DNA of 64,000 nucleotides from Hyphomonadaceae bacterium UBA1849 (GCA_002338565.1 DDIN01000004.1:62001-126000); one strand, 5' to 3'. Positions 36,344 to 45,274 are shown, numbered from the stretch's first letter. The notes: generated by a model not told the origin, from the sequence alone. Made by a program: numbers and translations.

Positions 36344-36352
36344 AAATACGAA
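36344..36352 (-). promoter_or_regulatory. Candidate LysR-regulator box upstream of the leftward lig operon
   Basis: AAATACGAA on the plus strand reads TTCGTATTT toward the operon, 63 bp before its first start codon. The same 9 bases, in the same orientation and at nearly the same distance, occur before ligK (37561-37569). A shared activator site is inferred. Confidence 0.45.
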
Positions 36353-36363
36353 TTACAAAAACG

Positions 36364-37539
36364 TCAGTGACCAGACTGTTCGGAATGTTTTTTAAGCGTA
36401 TCCACAAACTCTTCCTGCATTTCAGTCGGATACCAGCCAGCGCGTGTAAACATGCCAATGGTACGAGACAGCTGTTCGGGCGGTCGGCCCACAATACCTA
36501 GCCAGCCTGCCTCAAGCTCAATCGCCACCTGGTCCGGCGATAGGACGGTCAGATAATTTGTTTCCATAAGAAGCTGCCGGATAATCATCGCCGACCCGCT
36601 TTCGACAGGTATGTCGGGCACTTTGAGCCCATCCTGTTCGAAGAGGCGCTGCCATTGTTCACGAAGGGGAACGCCCCTTGGCGGTAGTACCCAGCTATAG
36701 CCGGTTAATTCTTCGAGAGTCACCGCGCCGCTTTTATGACGAAGCGGGTGATCGCGTCGGCCGAGAAAGACAGGATGGTCTTCAAACAAAGGTGTCTGGA
36801 TGACGTCAGGCCCAGGCGAGGGGGTTCGTAGCGCACCTATGAGCAGGTCGAGTTCACCGTCGCGTAATGGTTCAATCAGCTCCATAAAGGAGCCTTCTGC
36901 GATTGCGAGCTCAGAGGATGGACGGGATTTCTGAAACTCCACTACAGCAGAAGGCAGGAGTTTTGCCCGGCACAAAGGCATAGCACCGACTGAAATGCGA
37001 GCTTCGTTCTCTCCGCGAAAAATGGAAAGCTCGTCCAGACCGGCGTTCAGCTCTGCCCGCGCTAATCTGAACTGGCGGGCGGTTTCACGACCTCGTTTGG
37101 TGAGTTCGATACCGCGCCCGCGTCGCTCGACGAGGTCGCGGCCAAGCGCGAGTTCAAGGTCGGAAATCGAACGGTGAAGGCTTGCTGGCGCAAGGCCGGT
37201 TAAGGCGGAGGCCTCTGCATAGGATCCGCCCCGTGCCAGTGCAACGAACGCCTTGGCCTGCGCGCTGGTTACGCGGGATGAGCCGACAAAGTTCAGCGCT
37301 CTCTCAACGCGGCTATGAAACTGTCTGGCCGGCTCCGTGGGCCTCATACCATTTGTTTGTCGATCAAAGAGAGCCAGCTTCAATTGGCTTTCTAAACGCG
37401 CAATAGCTTGCGTCACAGCGGGCTGTGACAGGCTGACCGAGCTTGCTGCTGCATTGACCGATCCTTTGCGGCAGGTTTCCAGAAAAGCAGCAAGGTGGCG
37501 AAGGTTGAGATCCCATGGTTCCATAAGCTCCGTTAGCAT
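36364..37539 (-). CDS. LysR-family regulator with two helix-turn-helix domains (lig regulator candidate)
   Basis: A 391-residue LysR-type protein, longer than the usual ~300. Residues 12-71 form a standard LysR DNA-binding domain (NLRHLAAFLETCRKGSVNAA, then LSQPAVTQAIARLE). Residues 91-151 form a second one (TSAQAKAFVALARGGSYAEA, then LAPASLHRSISDLELALGRDL). A normal ligand-binding domain follows from ~170. It lies between the two divergent lig operons and is the probable regulator, responding to protocatechuate or a close relative. The start may be ATG 37539 or ATG 37524. Confidence 0.9.
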   Translation of the reverse strand: MLTELMEPWDLNLRHLAAFLETCRKGSVNAAASSVSLSQPAVTQAIARLESQLKLALFDRQTNGMRPTEPARQFHSRVERALNFVGSSRVTSAQAKAFVALARGGSYAEASALTGLAPASLHRSISDLELALGRDLVERRGRGIELTKRGRETARQFRLARAELNAGLDELSIFRGENEARISVGAMPLCRAKLLPSAVVEFQKSRPSSELAIAEGSFMELIEPLRDGELDLLIGALRTPSPGPDVIQTPLFEDHPVFLGRRDHPLRHKSGAVTLEELTGYSWVLPPRGVPLREQWQRLFEQDGLKVPDIPVESGSAMIIRQLLMETNYLTVLSPDQVAIELEAGWLGIVGRPPEQLSRTIGMFTRAGWYPTEMQEEFVDTLKKHSEQSGH

Positions 37540-37554
37540 AAACTTATAGCACTT

Positions 37555-37569
37555 GCATACTTCGTATTT
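37555..37569 (+). promoter_or_regulatory. Candidate LysR-regulator box upstream of ligK
   Basis: ATAC-TTC-GTAT (37557-37567) is a perfect short inverted repeat, and TTCGTATTT (37561-37569) repeats the motif found before the leftward lig operon. It lies 60 bp before the ligK ATG and about 30 bp from the regulator gene, a typical LysR operator position. Confidence 0.45.
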
Positions 37570-37628
37570 CTGGAGCTTCCGCGCGAGGAGTAGCCATCCC
37601 TACAGAAAAAAGATCCGGAGTGAAGTTT

Positions 37629-38303
37629 ATGAGCAACGTCGTAGTTCAGAATATCGAGCGGGCAGATCCTGAAATTGTGGATGCGCTCGGTAAATGCGGC
37701 GTCGCGACGGTTCATGAGGCTCAGGGGCGTAAGGGGCTGCTCGCGAGCTATATGCGTCCAATCTATTCCGGTGCCCGCATTGGCGGGTCTGCTGTGACGA
37801 TTTCATCGCCTCCGGGTGATAACTGGATGGTCCATGTCGCGATCGAGCAACTGAAAGAAGGCGACGTTCTTCTTCTTGCGCCGACCAGCCCTTGCGAAGA
37901 CGGCTATTTTGGTGACCTGCTTGCAACCTCGGCTATGGCGCGCGGCTGCCGCGGTCTCATCATTGATGCCGGTGTGCGCGATATTCGCGATCTGACGGAA
38001 ATGGACTTCCCGGTCTGGTCCAGGGCCGTTTACGCGCAGGGCACTGTCAAAAACACACTTGGCTCAGTGAATGTCCCTGTGACTTGCGCAAATCAATACG
38101 TGCGCCCGGGCGATATTATCGTCGCTGATGATGACGGCGTCGTGTGTGTGCGCCGCGAAGAAGCCGAAGACGTACTGAAAAAGTCGCTCGACCGAGAAGC
38201 AAAAGAAGAAGAGAAGCGCCAGCGTCTTGCCGCCGGTGAACTCGGGCTGGACATTTATGACATGCGTCCACGTCTCGAGCAGATGGGTCTCAAATATGTC
38301 TGA
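37629..38303 (+). CDS. ligK: 4-Carboxy-4-hydroxy-2-oxoadipate aldolase LigK
   Basis: A 224-residue RraA-like class II pyruvate aldolase. It has ISSPPGDNWMVHVAIEQ and GDLLATSAMARGCRGLIIDAGVRD, the metal- and substrate-binding segment with GxRD. It splits the hydroxyoxoadipate into pyruvate and oxaloacetate, the last step of the pathway. ATG 37629 follows GGAG by eight bases; a GTG at 37620 overlaps that site and is unlikely. It overlaps the next gene by 8 bp. Confidence 0.94.
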   Translation: MSNVVVQNIERADPEIVDALGKCGVATVHEAQGRKGLLASYMRPIYSGARIGGSAVTISSPPGDNWMVHVAIEQLKEGDVLLLAPTSPCEDGYFGDLLATSAMARGCRGLIIDAGVRDIRDLTEMDFPVWSRAVYAQGTVKNTLGSVNVPVTCANQYVRPGDIIVADDDGVVCVRREEAEDVLKKSLDREAKEEEKRQRLAAGELGLDIYDMRPRLEQMGLKYV

Positions 38304-39348
38304 TGGCGTTCGGTGCATGTGGATGCGGGGAGGAACGTCAAAAGGTGCGTTCTTTCTGGAAAGCTCTATTCCGTCAGACAAAGACGAGCGCGCCAAATTC
38401 CTTGCCGCCGTTATGGGCTCTCCAGACGCGCGCCAGATTGATGGCATGGGCGGCGCGCACCCTTTGACAAGTAAAGTCGCGGTTGTCTCTACATCAGAAC
38501 GTGATGACAGCGACGTGGACTACCTCTTCCTGCAGGTTCAGCCCGACACGGGCTCGGTATCGGATAGTCAGAACTGCGGGAATATGCTTGCCGCTGTTGC
38601 TCCGTTTGCGATTGAGCGCGGTCTCGTCAACGCTGAGGACGGAGAATCGACGGTTCGCATTTACATGGTGAACTCGGATTCGCGCGCTGATCTTGTCGTG
38701 CAGACGCCGGGCGGGCGCGTCACTTATAAAGGGGATGCGCGTATCGATGGTGTCCCGGGGACTCATGCGCCAATCATGCAAAACTATTTTGGCACGGCTG
38801 GCGCGCAGTGTGGCGCGCTTTTGCCAACCGGAAACCAGATCGACGTGATTGACGGGGTGGAGGTGACCCTGGTCGATAATGGCATGCCGAGTGTCATGCT
38901 GCGGGCATCTGATTTTGATCTCACCGGCTACGAAGACCCAAAAGAGATTGAAGCAATCGCCGGGCTAAAAGACCGTATCGAATCCATTCGTCTCAAGGCT
39001 GGCGAATTAATGGGGCTGGGGGATGTCACGGACCAGACGATTCCAAAAATGTGCCTGATAAGTCCGCCGCGCGATGGTGGCATTATCAATACTCGCACGT
39101 TTATCCCGCACCGTGTGCATGAGGCTGTGGGCGTTCTGGCGGCGGCGTCTGATGCGGCAGCCTGCATGTTCCCCGAAAGCGTAGCAAAAGGCATGGCGCA
39201 GTTTGACGAGGTCAATCCGTGCCGCGTGGATGTGGAGCACCCGACCGGATCGCTCACAGTAGAGCTGGAATGGGATGGTGAGACAGTTGTGCGCACAGGG
39301 CTTCTCCGCACGGCGCGTAAACTCATGGATGGAGAGGTATTTGTCTGA
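38296..39348 (+). CDS. ligU: 4-Oxalomesaconate tautomerase (GalD/LigU, PrpF family)
   Basis: A 350-residue PrpF-family isomerase, beginning MSDGVRCMWMRGGTSKGAFF, the hallmark of GalD/LigU. GMGGAHPLTSKVAVVS and the SDSQNCGNMLAAVAPFAIE segment with the catalytic Cys follow. It interconverts isomers of 4-oxalomesaconate between LigI and LigJ. The ATG at 38296 overlaps the ligK stop; longer starts would lie inside ligK. Its last base starts the ligI ATG (TGATG). Confidence 0.9.
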   Translation: MSDGVRCMWMRGGTSKGAFFLESSIPSDKDERAKFLAAVMGSPDARQIDGMGGAHPLTSKVAVVSTSERDDSDVDYLFLQVQPDTGSVSDSQNCGNMLAAVAPFAIERGLVNAEDGESTVRIYMVNSDSRADLVVQTPGGRVTYKGDARIDGVPGTHAPIMQNYFGTAGAQCGALLPTGNQIDVIDGVEVTLVDNGMPSVMLRASDFDLTGYEDPKEIEAIAGLKDRIESIRLKAGELMGLGDVTDQTIPKMCLISPPRDGGIINTRTFIPHRVHEAVGVLAAASDAAACMFPESVAKGMAQFDEVNPCRVDVEHPTGSLTVELEWDGETVVRTGLLRTARKLMDGEVFV

Positions 39349-40226
39349 TGACTGATCGTATTGTTTCCTGGACTTCGAATCCATCGAAGCCGACTTTTAC
39401 GCCACCTGAAGGCGCGATCGACTCACACTGTCACGTTTTTGGCCCCATGGCCGAATTCCCGTTCAGCCCGAAAGCCAAATACATTCCCGACGATGCGGGC
39501 CCGGAGCAACTTTTTGCACTGCGCGACCATTTGGGTTTTTCCAGGAACATTGTGGTTCAGGCGAGCTGTCACGGTACGGATAACAGTTCAACGCTGAATG
39601 CAATTGCGAAGTCGGATGGAAAAGCGCGCGGTGTTGCCGTCGTTGATCCGGCGATTTCCGATTCAGAGCTTGAGGCGCTGCACGAGGGTGGCATTCGAGG
39701 TGTCCGCTTCAACTTCCTGAAGCGCTTGGTAGACGATGCGCCTAAGGACAAATTTCTTGAAATTGCCAAGCGGATTGAGCCTCTCGGCTGGCATGTCATT
39801 GTCTATTTTGAAGCTGATATTCTGGAAGAACTTACGCCGTTTCTTGAGGCGTTGCCGACCACAGTGGTTGTGGACCATCTGGGGCGCCCGGATCTGACTG
39901 AAGGCTTCGAAGGTAAGGAAGTTCAGACGTTCAGGAAATTCCTTCAGGACCATGATAATTTCTGGACCAAAGTGTCCGGTGCAGAACGCCTGTCCAATCA
40001 GGGACCTCCATTTGATGATTTTGTTGCGGCAATTGCACCGTTCGTCGAGGAGTTTCCGGATCGCGTACTTTGGGGCACGGACTGGCCACACCCGAACATG
40101 CAGCATGACATTCCAGATGACGGTAAGCTGGTGAACATCCTACCGCGACTCGCGCCGACGCCGGAACTGCAGCGTAAACTGCTGATCGACAACCCGATGC
40201 GCCTTTATTGGCCTGAAGAGGTCTGA
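39348..40226 (+). CDS. ligI: 2-Pyrone-4,6-dicarboxylate hydrolase LigI
   Basis: A 292-residue amidohydrolase. It shows GAIDSHCHVFGP with the HxH motif, VQASCHGTDNS, GVRFNFLKRLVDD, VVDHLGRPD and LWGTDWPHPN with the catalytic Asp. This matches LigI, which opens the pyrone lactone to 4-oxalomesaconate. Third gene of the ligK-ligU-ligI operon, followed by a strong terminator. Confidence 0.95.
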   Translation: MTDRIVSWTSNPSKPTFTPPEGAIDSHCHVFGPMAEFPFSPKAKYIPDDAGPEQLFALRDHLGFSRNIVVQASCHGTDNSSTLNAIAKSDGKARGVAVVDPAISDSELEALHEGGIRGVRFNFLKRLVDDAPKDKFLEIAKRIEPLGWHVIVYFEADILEELTPFLEALPTTVVVDHLGRPDLTEGFEGKEVQTFRKFLQDHDNFWTKVSGAERLSNQGPPFDDFVAAIAPFVEEFPDRVLWGTDWPHPNMQHDIPDDGKLVNILPRLAPTPELQRKLLIDNPMRLYWPEEV

Positions 40227-40229
40227 TCC

Positions 40230-40267
40230 AAACAAAAGCCCCGATCTCCCGATCGGGGCTTTTGTTT
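40230..40267 (+). terminator. Strong intrinsic terminator after ligI
   Basis: A perfect 17-bp stem, AAACAAAAGCCCCGATC / GATCGGGGCTTTTGTTT, with loop TCCC. A and T runs on the two sides mean it can end transcripts from both ligI and the convergent marR gene. Confidence 0.95.
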
Positions 40268-40285
40268 GTCAGCTACGAGCCGCGA

Positions 40286-40708
40286 TCAATCGTGATCAGC
40301 CCACATCTTATTGAGTGCTTTGATAAACGGCTCCCTGATTTCGTCAGGAATATAGGAGCTGATCTTCTCTTCGTGCTTTTTGACTACGCTGAAGGCCTTT
40401 TCCGTCAGGTCGGCACCTTTTTCCGACAGCTCAAGCCCGTGCGACCTGCCATCGACTCTGATTCGCTTTAACAGATCGCGGCCGTCCAGCCGCCCGATCA
40501 TCGGTGCGATGTTCGCGCTGGCAATGCCGAGCATGCGGCCAATCTCGCTCTGGGTTATGCGCGGGTTGTTTTTAATCGCAATCAGAACGGTCGCTTCGGT
40601 CACACGAAGGCCCAGCTTGCCGAGTTTTGGTGTGAGTTCCGACAGAGAAGCGTTGGATGCTCGACGAAGGGCGTAGCCCGGAAGTTCACGAAGCGGATCA
40701 AATACCAT
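40286..40708 (-). CDS. MarR-family regulator (FerC/HcaR-like)
   Basis: A 140-residue winged-helix repressor with VTEATVLIAIKNNPRITQSEIGRMLGIASANIAPMIGRLDGRDLLKR as its DNA-binding part (given here in outline; residues ~36-80) and the wing RVDGRSHGLELSEKG. It is divergent from vdh-ferB-ferA. In other bacteria MarR proteins in this position repress hydroxycinnamate genes and are released by feruloyl- or coumaroyl-CoA; the same role is inferred here. ATG 40708 is taken; a TTG at 40720 is the alternative. Confidence 0.9.
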   Translation of the reverse strand: MVFDPLRELPGYALRRASNASLSELTPKLGKLGLRVTEATVLIAIKNNPRITQSEIGRMLGIASANIAPMIGRLDGRDLLKRIRVDGRSHGLELSEKGADLTEKAFSVVKKHEEKISSYIPDEIREPFIKALNKMWADHD

Positions 40709-40722
40709 TGCGTACCACAATA

Positions 40723-40763
40723 CTATTGGTTATAGGCTTATCGTACTGCTATTATTCATAGCA
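40723..40763. promoter_or_regulatory. Two CTAT-N5-ATAG operator-like repeats before vdh
   Basis: CTAT-TGGTT-ATAG (40723-40735) and CTAT-TATTC-ATAG (40749-40761, arms extending to TGCTAT/ATAGCA at 40747-40763) have the same design and lie 26 bp apart, centre to centre. They fall in the 85-bp region between marR and vdh, as expected for operators of the MarR repressor controlling both directions. Confidence 0.6.
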
Positions 40764-40793
40764 ATAAAATAATATGTTTAGGGAGCTAAATCG

Positions 40794-42191
40794 ATGCAGT
40801 TTGAGCGCGTCAACCCGATTACGGGAGAAATTGCGAGCCGCGCCGAGGCGATGACCCCGGCAGATGCTGTCGCTGTCGCCGAAAAAGCGCGGGCCGCACA
40901 GGCTGGATGGGGCGCAATGGGCCCGAACGCCCGTCGTGCCGTACTGAACAAAGCGGCCGACGCTCTGGAAGCCAGAAAAGATGATTTCGTTGAAGCGATG
41001 ATGGGCGAAATCGGCGCAACAGCCGGTTGGGCCATGTTCAACCTCATGCTCGCTGCCGGAATGGTGCGTGAAGCAGCTGCGCTGACGACTCAAATTGGCG
41101 GAGAAGTGATTCCTTCCGACAAGCCTGGCTGCATCGCTATGGCGCTTCGTGAGCCTGTTGGCACGATTCTCGGTATCGCGCCTTGGAATGCGCCCATCAT
41201 TCTGGGTGTGCGCGCGATTGCCGTGCCGCTTGCTTGCGGCAACTCGGTCATTCTGAAAGCGTCTGAGGTCAGCCCCCGTACGCATGAGCTGATCATCGAA
41301 GCCTTTGCGGAAGCGGGATTTCCGGAAGGCGTCGTAAACGTTGTCACCAACGCGCCAGAAGATGCTGGCGAGGTTGTCGGCGCACTCATCGACGCACCCG
41401 CCGTGAAACGTATCAACTTCACGGGCTCTACATCAGTCGGCAGAATTATCGCCAAGCGCGCGGCGGAACACCTTAAGCCTTGCCTGCTAGAGCTGGGCGG
41501 TAAGGCGCCATTGGTTATCCTGGATGATGCGGATCTGGACGAAGCGGTGAAAGCTGCTGCGTTCGGCGCGTATATGAATCAGGGCCAGATCTGTATGTCG
41601 ACGGAACGAATTATCGTTGTGGACGCGGTTGCGAACGAGTTCGTGAAACGCTTCGCTGCCAAAGCCAGCTCCATGCCGTCAGGCGATCCCCGTGAAGGCA
41701 ACACTCCGCTTGGCGCTGTGGTTGATCAGAAGACGGTCGGCCACGTGAACAGCCTCATCGACGACGCGCAATCCAAAGGTGCTGACATCGTGGCAGGCGG
41801 AAAAGCTGACAGCGTGATCATGCCGGCGACCATTGTCGATAAAGTCACGGACGCGATGAACCTCTATAGCGATGAAAGCTTTGGCCCTGTCGTGGCTGTC
41901 ATTCGTGCCAAGGATGAAGCCGAAGCAATCCGTCTTGCGAATGACACCGAGTATGGTCTCTCCGCAGCTGTCTTTACAAAAGACGCAGCCCGCGGCCTCA
42001 AAGTTGCCCGCCAGATCAAATCAGGCATCTGCCACGTGAACGGTCCAACCGTTCATGACGAAGCTCAAATGCCATTCGGTGGCGTCGGCGCGTCAGGCTA
42101 CGGCCGTTTCGGCGGCAAAGCCGGCGTCGACGCATTCACTGAGCTGCGTTGGATCACAATGGAAACAGAGCCGGGCCACTACCCGATCTAA
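40794..42191 (+). CDS. vdh: Vanillin / 4-hydroxybenzaldehyde dehydrogenase
   Basis: An NAD(P)-dependent aldehyde dehydrogenase of 465 residues. It has PWNAPIILGVRAIA, the glycine motif FTGSTSVG, ELGGKAPLVILDDAD with the general-base Glu, and the nucleophile Cys in MNQGQICMSTERI. It resembles the salicylaldehyde/vanillin dehydrogenase group and, with FerB next to it, should oxidise vanillin to vanillate and 4-hydroxybenzaldehyde to 4-hydroxybenzoate. GGGAG lies eight bases before the ATG. Confidence 0.9.
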   Translation: MQFERVNPITGEIASRAEAMTPADAVAVAEKARAAQAGWGAMGPNARRAVLNKAADALEARKDDFVEAMMGEIGATAGWAMFNLMLAAGMVREAAALTTQIGGEVIPSDKPGCIAMALREPVGTILGIAPWNAPIILGVRAIAVPLACGNSVILKASEVSPRTHELIIEAFAEAGFPEGVVNVVTNAPEDAGEVVGALIDAPAVKRINFTGSTSVGRIIAKRAAEHLKPCLLELGGKAPLVILDDADLDEAVKAAAFGAYMNQGQICMSTERIIVVDAVANEFVKRFAAKASSMPSGDPREGNTPLGAVVDQKTVGHVNSLIDDAQSKGADIVAGGKADSVIMPATIVDKVTDAMNLYSDESFGPVVAVIRAKDEAEAIRLANDTEYGLSAAVFTKDAARGLKVARQIKSGICHVNGPTVHDEAQMPFGGVGASGYGRFGGKAGVDAFTELRWITMETEPGHYPI

Positions 42192-42208
42192 TCCGGAATT
42201 TTCGGATA

Positions 42209-42227
42209 CCGGGCGGACTCCGCCCGG
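42209..42227 (+). other. Intercistronic hairpin between vdh and ferB
   Basis: CCGGGCGG-ACT-CCGCCCGG is a perfect 8-bp stem with a 3-base loop and no U tract. It may stabilise the mRNA 3' end of vdh or adjust relative expression; it should not stop transcription strongly. Confidence 0.5.
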
Positions 42228-42265
42228 CCACAACCCCAATAATTATTAGATGTAGGAAACGAACC

Positions 42266-43108
42266 ATGACTGCTGAGCGCGCAGAAGAAGATACAGTTGC
42301 ATACGAAATCGTAGACAACATTGCCTGGGTCTCATTCAATCGCCCTGAAAAGCGTAACTGCATGAGCCCGAAACTGAACCGCCAGATGATGCGTGTTCTT
42401 GATGAAATCGAGTTCCGTGATGACGTCGGTGCAGTTGTTCTGACCGGTGAAGGTTCTGCGTGGACGGCAGGTATGGACCTGAAAGAGTATTTCCGTGAAA
42501 CGGAAGCTCAGGGCCTTGGCGCAACGCGTCAGGCGCAGCGCGAATCTTACGGTTGGTGGCGTCGCCTCCGCTGGTTCCAGAAACCGACCATCGCAATGGT
42601 CAACGGCTGGTGCTTTGGTGGCGGTTACGGTCCGCTCTTCGCGTGCGACCTCGCTTTCTGTGCAGACGAAGCCCAGTTCGGCCTCTCCGAAATCAACTGG
42701 GGCATTCTGCCGGGCGGCGGCGCAACAAAGATTGCTGTTGAGTTGATGAGCTTCCGCCGTGCGATGTATCACTCCATGATGGGTGAGAACGTAGACGGTA
42801 AGACGGCTGCAGAATGGGGCCTCGTCAATGAGAGCCTGCCACTGGAAAAGTTGAAGGACCGCGTAACTGAAGTTGCTAAAGTTCTGCTCGAAAAGAACCC
42901 TGTTGCTCTGAAGGCGACAAAAGATGCGATCCGCCGTGTAAGCGAAATGACTTACGACAATGCGGAGGACTTCCTTGTTCGCGCCCAGGAAGCGGCGAAC
43001 TCTTACGACAATGATGGCCGAAAAGAGGGCATCAAACAGTTCATCGACGACAAGACGTACAAGCCAGGTCTCGGCGCGTACGACAAATCCAAGCATCAAA
43101 AGGCTTAG
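42266..43108 (+). CDS. ferB: Hydroxycinnamoyl-CoA hydratase/lyase (feruloyl-CoA type)
   Basis: A crotonase-fold enzyme of 280 residues, close to HCHL/Ech. It has FNRPEKRNCMSPKLNRQMM, TGEGSAWTAGMDLKEYFRE and the oxyanion region NGWCFGGGYGPLFACDLAF, then GLSEINWGILPGGG with the catalytic Glu. It converts feruloyl-CoA to vanillin plus acetyl-CoA and p-coumaroyl-CoA to 4-hydroxybenzaldehyde. ATG 42266 after TAGGAAA is chosen; the frame is open upstream into vdh but that part is not conserved-looking. Confidence 0.93.
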   Translation: MTAERAEEDTVAYEIVDNIAWVSFNRPEKRNCMSPKLNRQMMRVLDEIEFRDDVGAVVLTGEGSAWTAGMDLKEYFRETEAQGLGATRQAQRESYGWWRRLRWFQKPTIAMVNGWCFGGGYGPLFACDLAFCADEAQFGLSEINWGILPGGGATKIAVELMSFRRAMYHSMMGENVDGKTAAEWGLVNESLPLEKLKDRVTEVAKVLLEKNPVALKATKDAIRRVSEMTYDNAEDFLVRAQEAANSYDNDGRKEGIKQFIDDKTYKPGLGAYDKSKHQKA

Positions 43109-43112
43109 TCCT

Positions 43113-45239
43113 ATGGCGTCCGTAGATAATTCTGCAGGCAAGGCGATCGATCTCGATCGCCTTTTGCAGCCGAAATCGGTTGTGATCGTTGGTGCATCGC
43201 CAACGCCGGGTGCGCTTGGCGCGTCGGTGCTGGAGAATCTGGAACGTGGTGGTTTTAAGGGTGATATTCACCTCGTGAACCCGAAGCGTTCCGATATCAA
43301 CGGTCGCCCATGTGTTAATGCCATCTCTGAATTGCCGGACGGTATTGATGCGGCCGTCATGTCCATTCCAAAAGCGGGTGTTCTGCCTGCACTTCGTGAA
43401 CTGGCTGAGAAAGGTGTCGGCGGTGCTGTCATCTTTTCAGCGGGTTTTGCTGAGGGCGGTGAAGAAGGCCTGCGCGAACAGGAAGAAATTGCTCGCATTT
43501 CCCGTGAATACGGCATTGCCGTTGAAGGGCCAAACTGTCTGGGCTTCGTCAACAACCGCGATGGCGTGGCGCTGACGTTCGTACAGACCCCCGCAGCCGA
43601 GCTGCACAATGGCGAGGGCGTTGCGATCGTGTCTCAGTCCGGCGCTATGGCGGCGGTTCTTAGCACCACACTGGCGAGCAAGAATCTGGGCGTGACCTTG
43701 TCTGTCTCAACAGGCAACGAAGCGGCGACTGGCGTTCAGCACTATATCGAATATCTTCTGGATGATCCTAAGACAAAAGCGATTGCGATGATCGTGGAGC
43801 AATTCCGTCATCCTAAAGCTTTTCTGGACCTCGCGGTACGGGCCCGTGAGATTGGCAAGCCAATCATTTTGCTTCACCCGGGCAAGAGTGAAGCCGCACG
43901 CGAGTCAGCTGCCACCCATACGGGTGCTATGGCCGGCGACTATGCGGTGATGCGGACGCTGGTAGAGCATGCTGGCGTTATCATGGCGGACAGTCTGGAG
44001 CAGCTGGGTGATCTTGCAGATGTTGCAATGCGTGCGCCAAATTTCGGCGAGGGTGGCACTGTTGTTCTGACCGAGTCAGGTGCGTTCAAGGCACTTTCTC
44101 TTGATCTCGCAGAGGAAGTAGGCCTCGAACTTCCGGTTCTGACTGATGATGACACGCCAGCGCTGCGTGCTGCTATGCCTGACTTTGTGCCGGTGTCTAA
44201 CCCTGTCGACCTGACGGCGCAGGCTCTGGTTGACCCAGACCTTTATCGCCGGAGCATTGATGCACTTCTGACTGATGACCGGGTTGGCTGTGTGCTGCTC
44301 GGAATCATTCAGACGGATGTGAAAACGACTTCGGCTAAACTGCCGTCGATCATCAATGCGATTGAGACGATCAAACCAGATCGTCCTGTGATCTATTCTG
44401 GTCTCGATGAAGGCGCTGATGTGCCGAAAGAGTATCTGGATAAGCTTAGGAGTCTTGGTGTCACCTGCTTCCCGACAGCCGAGCGTGCTATTCGCGCGAT
44501 TGCCCGGATGACGGAAGCTGCGAAAGCGAAAGACACCGGTGCGTCGCCTCAATCGGTGAACGTTTCGCTGCCGTCTGGTGCTGGGGTCATTCCAGAATAC
44601 AAAAGCAAGGACATTCTGCGCGGCGCGAGCATTGCGTTCCCGAATGGCGAGCTTGCAACCACCGCAGCTGAGGCTTCAGCGGCGGCTGAAAAGCTTGGCT
44701 ATCCGGTGGTGATGAAAGCGCAATCCAGCGAACTCTCTCACAAGAGCGATGCGGGCGGCGTGGTGCTTAATCTGAATTCTGCGGCCGAAGTTGAGGTTGC
44801 CTTTGATCAGATGTCGAAGAATATCGAAGCTTATGCACCGGGTATGAACTTGGATGGCGTGCTCATCGAGAGCATGAGCGGCAAAGGTGTTGAGCTGATC
44901 CTCGGCGCCAAACGTGACCCGCAATGGGGGCCCGTCATTCTGATTGGGTTCGGCGGTGTATCAGCTGAGGTTCTGAAGGACTTCCGCGTACTCGCGCCCG
45001 ACCTGTCTCATGATGCGGTGAAGGGCGAAATCCTGAAGCTGAAAGGCGCGCCTTTGCTAACCGGGTTCCGAGGTGCTCAACCCGTTGATCTCGATGCGAT
45101 CGCGGATGCAGTTGTGCGTATGGGCGCATTGATGCTGAGCGAAGCGCGTATTCAGGAGATTGATCTCAATCCTGTGATTGCGCGCCCTGTCGGGCAGGGC
45201 GTAGATGCGTTGGATGCGCTTATGCTGGTGTCGGCGTAA
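43113..45239 (+). CDS. ferA: ADP-forming feruloyl-CoA synthetase (FerA-like acyl-CoA ligase)
   Basis: A 708-residue NDP-forming acyl-CoA synthetase. A CoA-binding domain (VVIVGASPTPGALGASVLENL) and succinyl-CoA-ligase-like domains come first, with SQSGAMAAVLSTTL and HTGAMAGDYAVM. An ATP-grasp domain follows (residues ~490-708, VVMKAQSSELSHKSDAGGV). This architecture matches Sphingobium FerA rather than the AMP-forming Fcs. It activates ferulate and p-coumarate for FerB. It starts four bases after ferB. Confidence 0.9.
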   Translation: MASVDNSAGKAIDLDRLLQPKSVVIVGASPTPGALGASVLENLERGGFKGDIHLVNPKRSDINGRPCVNAISELPDGIDAAVMSIPKAGVLPALRELAEKGVGGAVIFSAGFAEGGEEGLREQEEIARISREYGIAVEGPNCLGFVNNRDGVALTFVQTPAAELHNGEGVAIVSQSGAMAAVLSTTLASKNLGVTLSVSTGNEAATGVQHYIEYLLDDPKTKAIAMIVEQFRHPKAFLDLAVRAREIGKPIILLHPGKSEAARESAATHTGAMAGDYAVMRTLVEHAGVIMADSLEQLGDLADVAMRAPNFGEGGTVVLTESGAFKALSLDLAEEVGLELPVLTDDDTPALRAAMPDFVPVSNPVDLTAQALVDPDLYRRSIDALLTDDRVGCVLLGIIQTDVKTTSAKLPSIINAIETIKPDRPVIYSGLDEGADVPKEYLDKLRSLGVTCFPTAERAIRAIARMTEAAKAKDTGASPQSVNVSLPSGAGVIPEYKSKDILRGASIAFPNGELATTAAEASAAAEKLGYPVVMKAQSSELSHKSDAGGVVLNLNSAAEVEVAFDQMSKNIEAYAPGMNLDGVLIESMSGKGVELILGAKRDPQWGPVILIGFGGVSAEVLKDFRVLAPDLSHDAVKGEILKLKGAPLLTGFRGAQPVDLDAIADAVVRMGALMLSEARIQEIDLNPVIARPVGQGVDALDALMLVSA

Positions 45240-45274
45240 TCGGCAAAAAATACGTGTGATACAAACAAACAAAA

